From assembly GCF_003206495.1 (NCBI RefSeq), contig NZ_NKUF01000013.1:18342-82341 (forward strand): a stretch of 64,000 bases of DNA. The letters run 5' to 3'. Both the position numbers and the translations under genes were made by a program. A model generated the notes under the pieces. The model was given only the letters and a program-made list of their open reading frames with translations. It did not search any database and was not told the DNA's origin. This DNA comes from Gluconacetobacter entanii. GTDB taxonomy: Bacteria > Pseudomonadota > Alphaproteobacteria > Acetobacterales > Acetobacteraceae. Of the stretch, positions 54,825 through 63,905 are shown in pieces; positions within the stretch are counted from its first letter, which is position 1; each line of letters begins with the position of its first letter.

Positions 54825-56290
54825 TGAAAAAGAAACTTTCGCGCATCATCTGCCTTGCGGCCATCGCCACGCTTGGCGCGTGTTCCCCCTTCCATACCCG
54901 CACGCCGCCATCGCGCGTCACGGTCCCGTCGCGTTTCGCGCAGGCCCCGGCCGGGACCGATCCGGCGACGGACCTGACGACATGGTGGCGGTCGTGGAAC
55001 GATCCGGCCCTGACCCACGTGGTGGAGGCGGCGCTGGCGGCCAATCCCGATATCCGCATCGCTCGTGACAACGTGCTGCAGGCGCGCGCGGCGCATGTGA
55101 TCGCGCGTTCGACGCTGTATCCCACGGTGGGGGCGACGGGAAACATTGGCGGCGGCGGGATGAGCTGGCGCAATCCCGCCGGCCTGTCGCAACTCTCGGA
55201 CGGGGATCCCGCCACGGATGCCCACCTCGCGGGGATCGGGGCGTCGTGGGAGCCGGACCTGTTTGGCGGACGCCATGCCGACAGCCGTGCCGCGCGTGCG
55301 CTGATGCTGGGCCAGCAGGCCGAATATCACGGCATGCAGATGCTGGTCGCGGCCGATGCGGCGGAAAACTACCTCCGTGCGCAGGGGGTGCAGCGGCAGA
55401 TCGACCTGCTTGATCGCAGCATCGGGATATTGCAGCGCCTGCGCACCTATACACAGGCGCGGTTCGTGGCCGGGCAGGCGGTTTCGGCCGACGTGCGGGC
55501 GGTGGACGAGAAACTCTCGCTCCAGCGGGCGCGCCGTCCGCTGCTGGTGGAGGAATATGACCTCCATCGCCGCAGGCTTGCGATCCTGTCGGGGCAGGCG
55601 CCGGAAAATGCGCCGTCGCTTCCTGCGCCCGGCGCGTTCTTCGTCCCCGTTGCCCCATCGGGGGAGATGCCCGATACCGTGCTGGAACGCCGTCCCGATG
55701 TGCTGGCCCGGCGGGATCAGGTGGAGGCGGCGCTCGATCGCCTCAAGAGTGCGAAGACCGACCTGCTGCCCCGTTTCGGGCTGGAATTCTTTGGCGGCGA
55801 CGGGCGGTTGCGCTTTGACGGCATCCCCGGCCTGTCGGGCACGGGGGGGCTGATCGCGCTGACGACCTACCTGCCGATCTTTACCGCCGGACGGGTGCAT
55901 GCGCGCATCCATGCCGCCCATGCGCGGCTTGACGCCGCCGTGGCGGGATATGACCGCACCGTGCTCAATGCCCTCGGAGAGGTCGAGGACGCGTATGAGG
56001 CCCGCACCAGTGCCGATACCCGCGCCCATGACCTTGCCACCGCCGTATCGCAGGCGGGACGCAACGTGTCCGACGTGACGGGCCTGTATGAAGGGGGACA
56101 GCGCATGATGCAGGACATCCTGCGCGCCCGCCTCGATGAACTCGACGCGCGCGAGCAGGTGCTGCGTAACGAGGACATGCAGACGCTGGCAAGCATCCAT
56201 CTGGCCCGCGCGCTGGGTGGTGGGTGGAAGCACGAGGCCGATGACGCCCCGCCGCTTCCGTCACGTTCCGGTGCCCGGACGCGCGGGTAA
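54824..56290 (+). CDS. NodT-family outer-membrane efflux lipoprotein
   Basis: 488 aa TolC-like channel of tripartite pumps. The start at 54824 (overlapping the permease stop TAA by one base) gives a short lipoprotein signal with lipobox TLGAC. The two repeats of the family are visible: WWRSWNDPALTHVVEAALAANPD at the first, and ARINAAHARLD-like helices with ALGEVEDAYEAR at the second. RRPDVLARRDQVEAALDRLKSAKTDLLPRFGL (in part) is a hallmark. It completes the efflux operon. Its frame is open upstream inside the permease gene, which is a coincidence of overlap. Confidence 0.92.
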   Translation: MKKKLSRIICLAAIATLGACSPFHTRTPPSRVTVPSRFAQAPAGTDPATDLTTWWRSWNDPALTHVVEAALAANPDIRIARDNVLQARAAHVIARSTLYPTVGATGNIGGGGMSWRNPAGLSQLSDGDPATDAHLAGIGASWEPDLFGGRHADSRAARALMLGQQAEYHGMQMLVAADAAENYLRAQGVQRQIDLLDRSIGILQRLRTYTQARFVAGQAVSADVRAVDEKLSLQRARRPLLVEEYDLHRRRLAILSGQAPENAPSLPAPGAFFVPVAPSGEMPDTVLERRPDVLARRDQVEAALDRLKSAKTDLLPRFGLEFFGGDGRLRFDGIPGLSGTGGLIALTTYLPIFTAGRVHARIHAAHARLDAAVAGYDRTVLNALGEVEDAYEARTSADTRAHDLATAVSQAGRNVSDVTGLYEGGQRMMQDILRARLDELDAREQVLRNEDMQTLASIHLARALGGGWKHEADDAPPLPSRSGARTRG

Positions 56291-56320
56291 CGCGTGCCGC
56301 AGGGGGGAGGGTAAGGGCGG

Positions 56321-57664
56321 ATGTCGGTTTCACTGGCGTTCCTGACCGTCACGGTTTCCATCATCATGGCGGTGGTGCTGATCCAGCGGTGCAGGCTGCA
56401 TCCGTTCATCGCCCTGTTCCTGACGTCTCTGTTCCTTGGCCTGTGCGCCGGGATGGCGCCTGCGCATGTCATCGCCGCCTTTGAAACCGGGGCGGGACAG
56501 GTGCTGGGCCAGATCGCGTCGGTCATTGCCCTTGGCGCGATGCTGGGAAAGATGCTGGAGGCATCCGGTGGCGCGGACCAGATCGCGCTGACGGTCGTGC
56601 GGCTGTCGGGGCGGCGGCATATGGGATGGGCCATGATGCTGATCGGGCTTCTGGTCGGGATTTCGGTCTTCTTTACGGTCGGTTTCGTCATTCTCGTGCC
56701 GCTGGCGATGTCGGTCGCGCGCCAGACGCGACTGCCGATGCTGCGTGTGGCGCTGCCGATGACGGCGGCGCTGTCGGTGGTGCAGGGACTGGTACCGCCG
56801 CATCCGGGGGCGATGTTCGCGCAGGCGGCCTACCATGCCGATGTCGGGCGCCTGATCGTGCTGGGCATCGTGCTCAGTATTCCCATCGCCATCATTTCCG
56901 GCCCGCTTTATGCGGATTTCATCGTGCCGCGACTGGCCCCCAACCCGCACGACATGGTCCTGGCCGCACCGCCGCCGGCCAGCCGGCAATCCATGCCGTC
57001 CTTTGGCATCACGCTGCTGACGATCCTTGCCCCCGTCGTGCTGATGCTGGCGGGGTCAGTCGCGCGACTGGCCTGCGCGCCGGGCAGCCTGCCGGGCACG
57101 GTCCTGCGCTTTGTGGGGGATCCGAATGTGGGACTGGTGCTGTCGGTGCTGCTGTCCTTCTACACGCTTGGCGCGCGGCAGGGGATGTCACGGCAGGACA
57201 TGCTGCGGCTGAGCAGTGACAGCCTTGGCCCGCTGGCGTCGCTGTTCCTGATGATCGGGGCAGGGGGCGGCTTCGGGCAGGAACTGATGGACAGCAACCT
57301 GTCCACCACCATCACCGGGGCCGCGATCGGCATGCATATTCCCGTGCTGCTGCTGGCGTGGCTGATTGCGGCGGCACTGCGCCTTGCGGTGGGATCGGCC
57401 ACGGTGGCGATGGGGACGACGGCAGGTGTCGTCGGCCCGATCGTGTTGCAGTCGCATGGCGTGTCGCCCGAACTGATGGTGCTGGCGACCGGGGCGGGGG
57501 CCGTGATGTTCGGGCCGCTGAACGATTCCGGTTTCTGGCAGGTCAAGGAAGCGCTGGGCCTGAGCGTGCCTCAGACAATCGCCACATGGTCGGTGATCGA
57601 AACGCTGATCGGGGTGAGCGGCCTGGTCCTGTGCGCCGCGCTGTCATGGGCGGGGCTGGGCTAG
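56321..57664 (+). CDS. GntP-family gluconate/organic-acid:proton symporter
   Basis: 447 aa permease with about 12-14 hydrophobic segments. GntP signatures: LHPFIALFLTSLFLGL near the N-terminus, LGAMLGKMLEASGGADQIA, SVFFTVGFVILVPLA and LVPPHPGAMFAQ. The C-terminal part has GSATVAMGTTAGVV and GPLNDSGFWQVKEALGLS. Gluconate is the type substrate and fits an acetic acid bacterium, but GntP relatives also carry glycerate, fructuronate or serine. It starts 30 bp after nodT with a GGGGGGAGG site, although its function is unrelated to efflux. Converges on dadA. Confidence 0.9.
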   Translation: MSVSLAFLTVTVSIIMAVVLIQRCRLHPFIALFLTSLFLGLCAGMAPAHVIAAFETGAGQVLGQIASVIALGAMLGKMLEASGGADQIALTVVRLSGRRHMGWAMMLIGLLVGISVFFTVGFVILVPLAMSVARQTRLPMLRVALPMTAALSVVQGLVPPHPGAMFAQAAYHADVGRLIVLGIVLSIPIAIISGPLYADFIVPRLAPNPHDMVLAAPPPASRQSMPSFGITLLTILAPVVLMLAGSVARLACAPGSLPGTVLRFVGDPNVGLVLSVLLSFYTLGARQGMSRQDMLRLSSDSLGPLASLFLMIGAGGGFGQELMDSNLSTTITGAAIGMHIPVLLLAWLIAAALRLAVGSATVAMGTTAGVVGPIVLQSHGVSPELMVLATGAGAVMFGPLNDSGFWQVKEALGLSVPQTIATWSVIETLIGVSGLVLCAALSWAGLG

Positions 57665-57719
57665 GCTGTCTTTATTCGGGGCTTTTGGGGGGCGTCTTTT
57701 TTTAGGAAGGCGGTGTTTT

Positions 57720-57763
57720 TTGAAGCTTTTTGGAAAAAAGCTTCACCAAAAACTTTTGATATT
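57720..57763. repeat. Dispersed palindromic repeat copy C
   Basis: Full copy: hairpin GAAGCTTTTT / AAAAAGCTTC (57722-57743) followed by ACCAAAAACTTTTG. Same order as copy B read in reverse. Placed between the convergent gntP-type gene and dadA. Confidence 0.75.
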
Positions 57764-57783
57764 TCTTGGGTTTTTTTTAGAAA

Positions 57784-57816
57784 GGAACCGGCAGGCACAT
57801 CATGCCTGCCGGTTCC
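57784..57816 (-). terminator. Strong terminator hairpin after dadA
   Basis: Perfect 14 bp stem GGAACCGGCAGGCA / TGCCTGCCGGTTCC with a 5-base loop. On the minus strand it is followed by TTTCT. It starts 8 bases after the dadA stop, and with the adjacent repeat isolates the convergent genes. Confidence 0.8.
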
Positions 57817-57824
57817 GGAAGGTT

Positions 57825-59081
57825 TTAGCGCCCGTACCGCACGAGGCCCAGATCCTCGAACGGGATTTCCGGCATGCGTCCGGACATCAGGTCCGCCAGC
57901 ACACGCCCCGACCCACAGGCCATGGTCCAGCCCAGCGTGCCATGACCGGTGTTAAGGAACAGGTTGTCATAGCGCGTGCGGCCGATGATGGGCGTGCCAT
58001 CGGGCGTCATGGGCCGCAGCCCGGTCCAGAAGGTGGCGTCCGACAGGTTGTTGCCGCCGGGGAACAGGTCCGTCAGCGAATGTTCCAGCGTCTCGCGCCG
58101 GGGCTTGCGCAGGCGGGTGCTGAACCCCGCCAGTTCGGCGGTCCCGCCCACGCGGGTGCGGTTGCCAAGGCGGGTGATCCCGATCTTGAACGTCTCGTCC
58201 ATCACGGTGGAGACCGGGGCGCGGTCCTCATTGGTGATCGGCGTGGTGATGGAATAGCCCTTGACCGGATAGATCGGCAGGTCCAGCCCCAGCGAGCGTA
58301 CCATCGCGGGGGAATAGCTGCCCAGCGACAGGACATAGGAATCCGCGCTCAGCAGCCCACGGCTGGTCTGTACGCCGGTGATCTTCCCGCCATCGGCGTG
58401 CATGGCGCGGATCTTCGTATCATACAGGAACGTCACCCCGGCCTTCTGCGCCATGGCGGCAAGGTTCTGGGTGAATTTGAACGCATCCCCCGTCTGGTCC
58501 CCCGGCAGGCGCAGGCCACCGACGATCTTGTCACGCGCGCTGGCCAGGCCGGGTTCGGCGGCAATGCACCCTGCGGCGTCAAGCACCTCGTATTTCACGT
58601 TGTACTGTTCCAGCACACGGATATCACCCGCCGCGTCGTCCACCTGTTTTTGCGTGCGGAAGACCTGCAGCGTGCCCTGCTGGCGGTCGTCATAGGTGAT
58701 GCCTGTGCTGGCGCGCAGGTCGTCAAGTACGTCGCGGCTGTATTCCGCCAGGCGCACCATGCGTCCCTTGTTGCGGTCATAGGCCGACGTCGTGCAGTTT
58801 TCGAGCATCTGCACCAGACACGACCACAGGTGCGGGTCAGGCATGGGCCAGAACACGAACGGGCGGTATTTCATCAGCAGCCACTTGATGGATTTCAGCG
58901 GCACACCCGGTCCTGCCCACGGGGCGGAATAGCCGGGGGAGACCTGTCCCGCGTTGGCGAAGCTGGTTTCCAGACCGGCGGCGGGCTGGCGGTCCACGAC
59001 CGTGACCTCATGCCCTGCCTGCGCCAGATACCACGCCGATGTGACGCCGACGACACCGCTGCCCAGAACGATGATTTTCAT
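57825..59081 (-). CDS. dadA: D-amino acid dehydrogenase DadA
   Basis: 418 aa FAD enzyme that oxidises D-amino acids, mainly D-alanine, to 2-oxo acids and passes electrons to the respiratory chain. [21 protein letters not shown] is the FAD-binding Rossmann motif; [20 protein letters not shown] and the C-terminal [14 protein letters not shown] are DadA signatures. The start at 59081 is chosen at the conserved MKII; a codon seven residues upstream is also open. It lies 42 bp after alr, so the pair converts L-Ala through D-Ala to pyruvate. Confidence 0.93.
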   Translation of the reverse strand: MKIIVLGSGVVGVTSAWYLAQAGHEVTVVDRQPAAGLETSFANAGQVSPGYSAPWAGPGVPLKSIKWLLMKYRPFVFWPMPDPHLWSCLVQMLENCTTSAYDRNKGRMVRLAEYSRDVLDDLRASTGITYDDRQQGTLQVFRTQKQVDDAAGDIRVLEQYNVKYEVLDAAGCIAAEPGLASARDKIVGGLRLPGDQTGDAFKFTQNLAAMAQKAGVTFLYDTKIRAMHADGGKITGVQTSRGLLSADSYVLSLGSYSPAMVRSLGLDLPIYPVKGYSITTPITNEDRAPVSTVMDETFKIGITRLGNRTRVGGTAELAGFSTRLRKPRRETLEHSLTDLFPGGNNLSDATFWTGLRPMTPDGTPIIGRTRYDNLFLNTGHGTLGWTMACGSGRVLADLMSGRMPEIPFEDLGLVRYGR

Positions 59082-59123
59082 TGCGCTTGTGCTTTCGTGC
59101 AAAAGGTAGGTGAAAGGAAGATA

Positions 59124-60296
59124 TCAGCCACCGGCCACGTAGGTGCGGTGGTAACGGTGGCCAAGGGACGTCAGGATCTCGTAGCCGATCGTGCCTGCGG
59201 CGCGTGCCGCCGCATCGACGTCATGCTGCGGTCCGAGCAGGTCCACCGCCATGTCCGGCCCCAGCGCCCCTGCCGGGACATCCGTGATGTCGATGGTGAT
59301 GGAATCCATGGAAATCCGGCCGAGGATCGGCAGCCGCGTCTCCCCGAACCATGCGGCCCCGTGGCTGGCCCCCTGCCGCAGGCAGCCATCGGCGTAGCCC
59401 GCCCCGATCGTCGCGATGCGGCGCGGGCCGGACGCGCGATAGGTCAGGCCATAGCCCACCCCGTCACCCGCCGCGATGTCGCGGACCTGCAGGATGCGCG
59501 CGCTGAGACGGACAACAGGGCGCAGGGGATTGGGGCCATCCTCGTTCGGGGCGATGCCATACAGCGCCGCGCCGGGACGGACCATGTCGAAATGGTAATC
59601 GGGGCCGAGGAAGATGCCGGAGGACGCCGAAAGCGCCATCGGGGCGGCAGGCAGCAGGGCCGCCATGTCCAGCAGGCGTGCCCTCTGCTGCGCATTGGCG
59701 GGATCCCGCGGCGTATCCGCACAGGCAAGGTGACTGATGATGAGGTCCGGCGTGATGCCCGCCAGCAGGCCCGCATCATCGGCGATGGCGCGCACATCGT
59801 CCATCGACAGTCCGAAGCGCGACATGCCGGTATCAAGCTGTATGACGGCACGCAGCACCCTGTCCTGCCGCCGGGCCAGCGCGCGCCAGCCTGCGATCTG
59901 TTCGATGGAATTGAGGACGGGGGTCAGGCCATGTGCCGTGAATTCTTCTTCCGTGCCCGGCAGGGGGCCATGCAGTACGAATATCCGCGTGGCAGGGGTG
60001 ACGTGCGGACGCAGGGCGATGCCTTCTTCCAGATGGGCGACATAGAAATGTTCCGCCCCTGCGCGCTGCAGCGCCGGCGCCACCTGCGCCAGGCCCAGCC
60101 CATAGGCATCGGCCTTGACCACGGCCGCGCAGGTCGTGCGCGGGGTGAGCCTGTCGCGCACAAGGCGGTAGTTGGCCGCGATCGCATCAAGGTCGATCCG
60201 CAGGGTCGCGCCAGCGCGGTGGCGGGGCCAGTGCGAGGAAACGGCGGAGGCAGGGGCAGGTGACACGGGCACGGATTCCGGCACAGGGGAAGTCAT
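59124..60296 (-). CDS. alr: Alanine racemase (DadX/Alr type)
   Basis: 390 aa PLP enzyme interconverting L- and D-alanine. The PLP lysine is K61 in VVKADAYGLG; QLDTGMSRFGL and GVGYGLTYRA (catalytic Tyr) are also conserved. A Pro/Ser-rich N-terminal tail of about 28 residues is non-conserved, so the true start may be further in. It is followed by dadA in the same direction and faces an Lrp gene, which points to the catabolic DadX role. Because no other racemase is visible here, a biosynthetic role cannot be excluded. Confidence 0.93.
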   Translation of the reverse strand: MTSPVPESVPVSPAPASAVSSHWPRHRAGATLRIDLDAIAANYRLVRDRLTPRTTCAAVVKADAYGLGLAQVAPALQRAGAEHFYVAHLEEGIALRPHVTPATRIFVLHGPLPGTEEEFTAHGLTPVLNSIEQIAGWRALARRQDRVLRAVIQLDTGMSRFGLSMDDVRAIADDAGLLAGITPDLIISHLACADTPRDPANAQQRARLLDMAALLPAAPMALSASSGIFLGPDYHFDMVRPGAALYGIAPNEDGPNPLRPVVRLSARILQVRDIAAGDGVGYGLTYRASGPRRIATIGAGYADGCLRQGASHGAAWFGETRLPILGRISMDSITIDITDVPAGALGPDMAVDLLGPQHDVDAAARAAGTIGYEILTSLGHRYHRTYVAGG

Positions 60297-60407
60297 GGAA
60301 AATCCTATGCCGGATCAAAACGAAATGTCCTGCCATTTAATGGCATGATCTGCTAAGATATTGTCCGGTTGCGCATGTAAATGCGAATAATGGCGGAATA
60401 TGTTATC

Positions 60408-60857
60408 ATGATCGTGGACCGGGTGAATGATGCCATCCTGCGCCATCTGTCCCATGACGGGCGGATGACGAACGCGGACCTTGCGCAGAAGGTCGGGCTG
60501 TCGCCCTCGGCATGCCTGCGACGGGTCAAACTGTTGGAAAAGCAGGGGGTTATCTGCGGTTATCGCGCCATGATCGACGAACGTTCGGTGCATGGCATGA
60601 CCACCGTGATCGTGCATATCACGCTGGAACGCCAGACCGACGAATGCCAGCGCCGGTTCGAGGCACGGGTCCGCGACTGTCCCGACGTGCGCGAATGTTA
60701 CCTGATGACCGGGGATGCGGATTACCTGTTGCGGGTGGAGGTGCGTGACACCGCCGATTATGAACGCATCCACAAGGAGGAACTGTCCCGCATGCCCGGT
60801 GTCGCACGTATCCAGAGCAACTTTGCCATCCGCACCGTCCTGCGCAAGTCCTCGTGA
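60408..60857 (+). CDS. Lrp/AsnC-family transcriptional regulator
   Basis: 149 aa regulator with an N-terminal helix-turn-helix (DRVNDAILRHLSHDGRMTNADLAQKVGLSPSACLRRVK, in part) and a RAM ligand domain (VRECYLMTGDADYLLRVEV). Starts at 60381 or 60390 are possible; the one at 60408 places MIVDRVND at the family norm. It is divergent from alr-dadA across 111 bp, the usual arrangement of an alanine-responsive activator (as with Lrp or DadR), so it probably controls that pair. Confidence 0.88.
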   Translation: MIVDRVNDAILRHLSHDGRMTNADLAQKVGLSPSACLRRVKLLEKQGVICGYRAMIDERSVHGMTTVIVHITLERQTDECQRRFEARVRDCPDVRECYLMTGDADYLLRVEVRDTADYERIHKEELSRMPGVARIQSNFAIRTVLRKSS

Positions 60858-60863
60858 TGCCAT

Positions 60864-60895
60864 CAGGCCGGGCGCCATTCCTGCCGCCCGGCCTG
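60864..60895. terminator. Bidirectional terminator lrp / glpF
   Basis: Perfect 11 bp stem CAGGCCGGGCG / CGCCCGGCCTG with a 10-base loop, between the convergent stops of the Lrp gene and glpF. T runs are weak. Confidence 0.7.
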
Positions 60896-60928
60896 TCTAT
60901 GTCCTGCCGACCTGCGCAAGGCGGTTTT

Positions 60929-61789
60929 TCAGGACATGCGCAGGAGGTCTTCCTGTTCAGGCGCCGAAACCACGGCCACCTCGACCACGGAGGCGGTGGT
61001 GGCAGGCCGGGGAATGAACGGACGCACCAGGAACTGGTAGCCCCCAGCCCCGATCACCCCGCCACAGAGCGGCCCGACAAGGGGAACCCACCAGAAACTG
61101 TCCGGTCCCGGCAGCGCGGAATATTTCCATCCCCCAAGGAAGCAGAACAGGCGCGGGCCAAAATCACGGGCGGGATTGATGGCCCATCCCTCCAGATAAC
61201 CCGCGCACGCCCCGATGGAGGCGACGAGCAGGCCGATGATCAGTGCGCTCGAATTCGCCTGCGGGGCCTGGGTATTATATTCGCACGTCACGGCGAAGAT
61301 GCCGAACAGCAGCAGCGCCGTCAGGATGATTTCATCCAGAAAGGCATGCATGGGTGTGACGAATTCCCCCGGATGGGTAAAGAAGACGCCCGCCGCACCG
61401 CCATCGGTGGCCCGGTCAAGGTGATGCGCAAGGTTGTAATGGTCGATCACGGGTTGATACAGCGTATAGACCAGCATTGCGCCAATCATGCCGCCCACGA
61501 CCTGCGCCATGCAGTAGGGCAGCACCTTGCGCCATGAAAACCCGCGATACAGCGCCAGCGCAAGCGTGACGGCCGGGTTGGCGTGCGTGCCCGACACGCT
61601 GCCGGTGATATAGATGGCGATCGTCACGCCCAGTCCCCAGACGATGCACACCCCCCAGTAGGACAGCTTGTAGGGGCTGGGATCGTAAAGCGTGTACATC
61701 GCGGCAACGGAATCGCCGATCAGGACGATAATCATGACAGCGAGGCATTCGGAGATCAGTTCCCCGAGGAATTGTCGGTTTGTGAACAT
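60929..61789 (-). CDS. glpF: Glycerol facilitator / aquaglyceroporin GlpF
   Basis: 286 aa MIP-family channel. Both pore motifs are present: HANPAVTL (NPA at 71-73) and WAINPARDFGPRLF (NPA at 205-207). The Asp after the second NPA-Arg is typical of glycerol channels rather than water channels. Six helices plus two half-helices fit the family. It is divergent from glpD with GlpR-type operators between them, so glycerol enters here and is oxidised after phosphorylation. glpK and glpR are not in the window. Confidence 0.93.
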   Translation of the reverse strand: MFTNRQFLGELISECLAVMIIVLIGDSVAAMYTLYDPSPYKLSYWGVCIVWGLGVTIAIYITGSVSGTHANPAVTLALALYRGFSWRKVLPYCMAQVVGGMIGAMLVYTLYQPVIDHYNLAHHLDRATDGGAAGVFFTHPGEFVTPMHAFLDEIILTALLLFGIFAVTCEYNTQAPQANSSALIIGLLVASIGACAGYLEGWAINPARDFGPRLFCFLGGWKYSALPGPDSFWWVPLVGPLCGGVIGAGGYQFLVRPFIPRPATTASVVEVAVVSAPEQEDLLRMS

Positions 61790-61870
61790 CGGACCTACTT
61801 TGCTCTTTTATTATTCGGTCAATGGGCGATGGTCGGTCAGGACCGTCGCCCGACGATCCTTGTGATCACG

Positions 61871-61890
61871 AATGTTCTTACACGAACATC
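61871..61890. promoter_or_regulatory. GlpR-type operator near glpF
   Basis: AATGTTCTTACACGAACATC: arms ATGTTC and GAACAT with a 6-base centre, close to the E. coli GlpR consensus WATGTTCGWTAWCGAACATW. It lies 82 bp upstream of the glpF start. Confidence 0.75.
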
Positions 61891-62183
61891 GTCGTCTTCA
61901 AAATGATTATTTTGAAGGGCAAAGGAAATGTGATGGAGAATGCTATAAAAATTTTTATAATATGAGAAACCTGACGGCGTAACATGTTCTTATAAAGTAT
62001 TTTGTGCGGTGCACCATTGTAGTATCACGTTCGCAATGGTGCGCGATACCGCGCATTGTGGCCCCCGGAATCCATCCATGCCCGATTTCTGACAGAAAAG
62101 GTTCATATTGGATGGATTTTCAGCAGTTTCACGCTTGATGCAGATCAATGAAATAAGTGTGGAACTCGTATTGATAACCCCTC

Positions 62184-62203
62184 AATGTTCGTTTACGAAC
62201 ATG
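62184..62203. promoter_or_regulatory. GlpR-type operator at the glpD leader
   Basis: AATGTTCGTTTACGAACATG contains perfect 7-base arms ATGTTCG and CGAACAT with a 4-base centre, a nearly exact match to the GlpR consensus. It ends one base before the AGGAGG ribosome site of glpD, so repressor binding there would block transcription into the gene. Confidence 0.85.
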
Positions 62204-62221
62204 ACAGGAGGAATTACGCAC

Positions 62222-63784
62222 ATGCTGTCCATGGATGAAACGTCCCAGTCATCGCCCCAGGTGCCCCGTGACAACGGCACGACTGTCGATCTGCTGATTG
62301 TAGGTGGGGGGATCAACGGAGCAGGCATCGCGCGCGATGCCGCGGGCCGGGGTGCCTCCGTCCTGCTGGTGGAGCAGGATGACTTTGCCAGTCATACCTC
62401 GTCCGCCAGTACGAAGCTGATTCACGGCGGCCTGCGCTACCTGGAATATTATGAATTCCGCCTGGTGCGCGAGGCCCTGATCGAACGTGAACGGCTTTTG
62501 CGCATTGCGCCGCACATCATCTGGCCGATGCGTTTCATCCTGCCCTATACGCCGCAGGCGCGTCCGGCGTGGATGCTGCGCGTGGGACTGTTCCTGTACG
62601 ATCACCTCGCCGGTCGCCAGATGACTCTGCCAAAGTCGAAATCGATCAATTTCACGACCAACCCGGTGGGTGTCCCGCTCAACGGCGCATGCAGCAAGGG
62701 ATTTTCCTATTCCGATGGCTGGGTGCAGGACAGCCGCCTTGTCGTGCTCAACGCCATGGACGCCGTGGCGCGCGGGGCGGATGTGCGCACGCGCACCCGC
62801 ATGCTCAGTGCGAAGCGCGTCAACGGCATGTGGGAAGCGGTGATCGAGAACACCCGTGACGGCACGCGTGAAATCGTGCGTTCGCGCATCATGGTCAATG
62901 CCGGCGGCCCGTGGGTGAGCGAGATCCTGCGTGAACGCGCCTGCATCCAGACCGACAAGCAGGTGCGCCTGGTCAAGGGCAGCCACATCATCGTGCCGCG
63001 CATGTTCGAAGGCGACCAGGCCTATATCCTGCAGAACCCGGACAAGCGCATCGTGTTCGCCATCCCGTACGAGCAGAAATTCACCCTGATCGGCACCACC
63101 GACGTCCCCTGGACGCAGGCGCCGGGCAAGGTCGAGATCTCGCCCGAGGAAATCCGGTACCTGTGCGAAAGCGTCAGCCGCTATTTCAAAAAGCCGGTGA
63201 CGCCCGACGACGTGGTCTGGAGCTATGCCGGCGTGCGGCCGCTTTATGATGATGCGTCGAAGAATGCGTCGGCCGTGACGCGCGATTACGTGCTTGATAT
63301 CGACGCGGCCAACGGGCAGGCGCCGCTGCTGTCGATCTTTGGCGGCAAGATCACGACCTATCGCCGCCTTGCCGAACATGCGATCGAAAAACTGCAGCCC
63401 TTCCTGCCGGTGCTGTCCGCATCGGGATGGACGGCGGACCGGGTCCTGCCCGGCGGTGACCTTGGCGAAGGCGGGTTCGAGGGCGCGCTGGCGCGGTTTG
63501 CGCAGGCGACGCCGTTCCTTGACGCGAACCAGCACTGGCGGCTTGTGCGCAATTACGGGTCACGCGCGACGGAGATCGTGGGGGATGCGAAATCGGCGGC
63601 GGACATGGGCGAAAGCTTTGGCGGTGGCCTGACGGCGCGCGAAATCGATTACCTGATGACACATGAACGTGCTGAAACGGTGGAGGACATCCTGTGGCGG
63701 CGGTCGCGTATGGGCCTGCATGTGACGGATGAAGACGCGGCGCGCCTTGACATCTATGTTCAGAAGAAGCGGGCGGCGGTTTGA
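62222..63784 (+). CDS. glpD: Glycerol-3-phosphate dehydrogenase, aerobic (GlpD)
   Basis: 520 aa FAD flavoprotein at the membrane that oxidises glycerol-3-phosphate to dihydroxyacetone phosphate and feeds the quinone pool. FAD motif DLLIVGGGINGAGIARDAA, then SSASTKLIHGGLRYLEYYEF, and C-terminal YDDASKNASAVTRDY and SIFGGKITTYRRLAE are all GlpD signatures. The start at 62222 is placed 11 bases after AGGAGG; the frame upstream to 62108 runs through the operator and is not coding. Expression is likely GlpR-controlled. Confidence 0.94.
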   Translation: MLSMDETSQSSPQVPRDNGTTVDLLIVGGGINGAGIARDAAGRGASVLLVEQDDFASHTSSASTKLIHGGLRYLEYYEFRLVREALIERERLLRIAPHIIWPMRFILPYTPQARPAWMLRVGLFLYDHLAGRQMTLPKSKSINFTTNPVGVPLNGACSKGFSYSDGWVQDSRLVVLNAMDAVARGADVRTRTRMLSAKRVNGMWEAVIENTRDGTREIVRSRIMVNAGGPWVSEILRERACIQTDKQVRLVKGSHIIVPRMFEGDQAYILQNPDKRIVFAIPYEQKFTLIGTTDVPWTQAPGKVEISPEEIRYLCESVSRYFKKPVTPDDVVWSYAGVRPLYDDASKNASAVTRDYVLDIDAANGQAPLLSIFGGKITTYRRLAEHAIEKLQPFLPVLSASGWTADRVLPGGDLGEGGFEGALARFAQATPFLDANQHWRLVRNYGSRATEIVGDAKSAADMGESFGGGLTAREIDYLMTHERAETVEDILWRRSRMGLHVTDEDAARLDIYVQKKRAAV

Positions 63785-63905
63785 CATCTTTCATCGCGGC
63801 GTGAACCTGCCGCACTTTGTGACATCTGGATCCCGATGGGACAGGAAGGGACTATCCTGAATTTTGTGCGGTGTGGTGATAAATTGCTCGAAGAGGAGCC
63901 CCCGC

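Larger units (their letters stand above)
61790..62221. promoter_or_regulatory. Divergent glpF-glpD control region
   Basis: 432 bp, A/T-rich, no gene. Besides two good GlpR-type operators there is a weaker half-site ATGTTCTTATAAAGTAT at 61984. A 13-mer ATTTTGTGCGGTG at 61999-62011 recurs just upstream of the IS256-type gene at 63861. Confidence 0.65.

Noticed and set aside
57720..60263. Plus-strand open frame of 847 codons across dadA and alr
   Set aside because: It runs antisense through two well-supported genes and through the terminator repeat; low-complexity composition.
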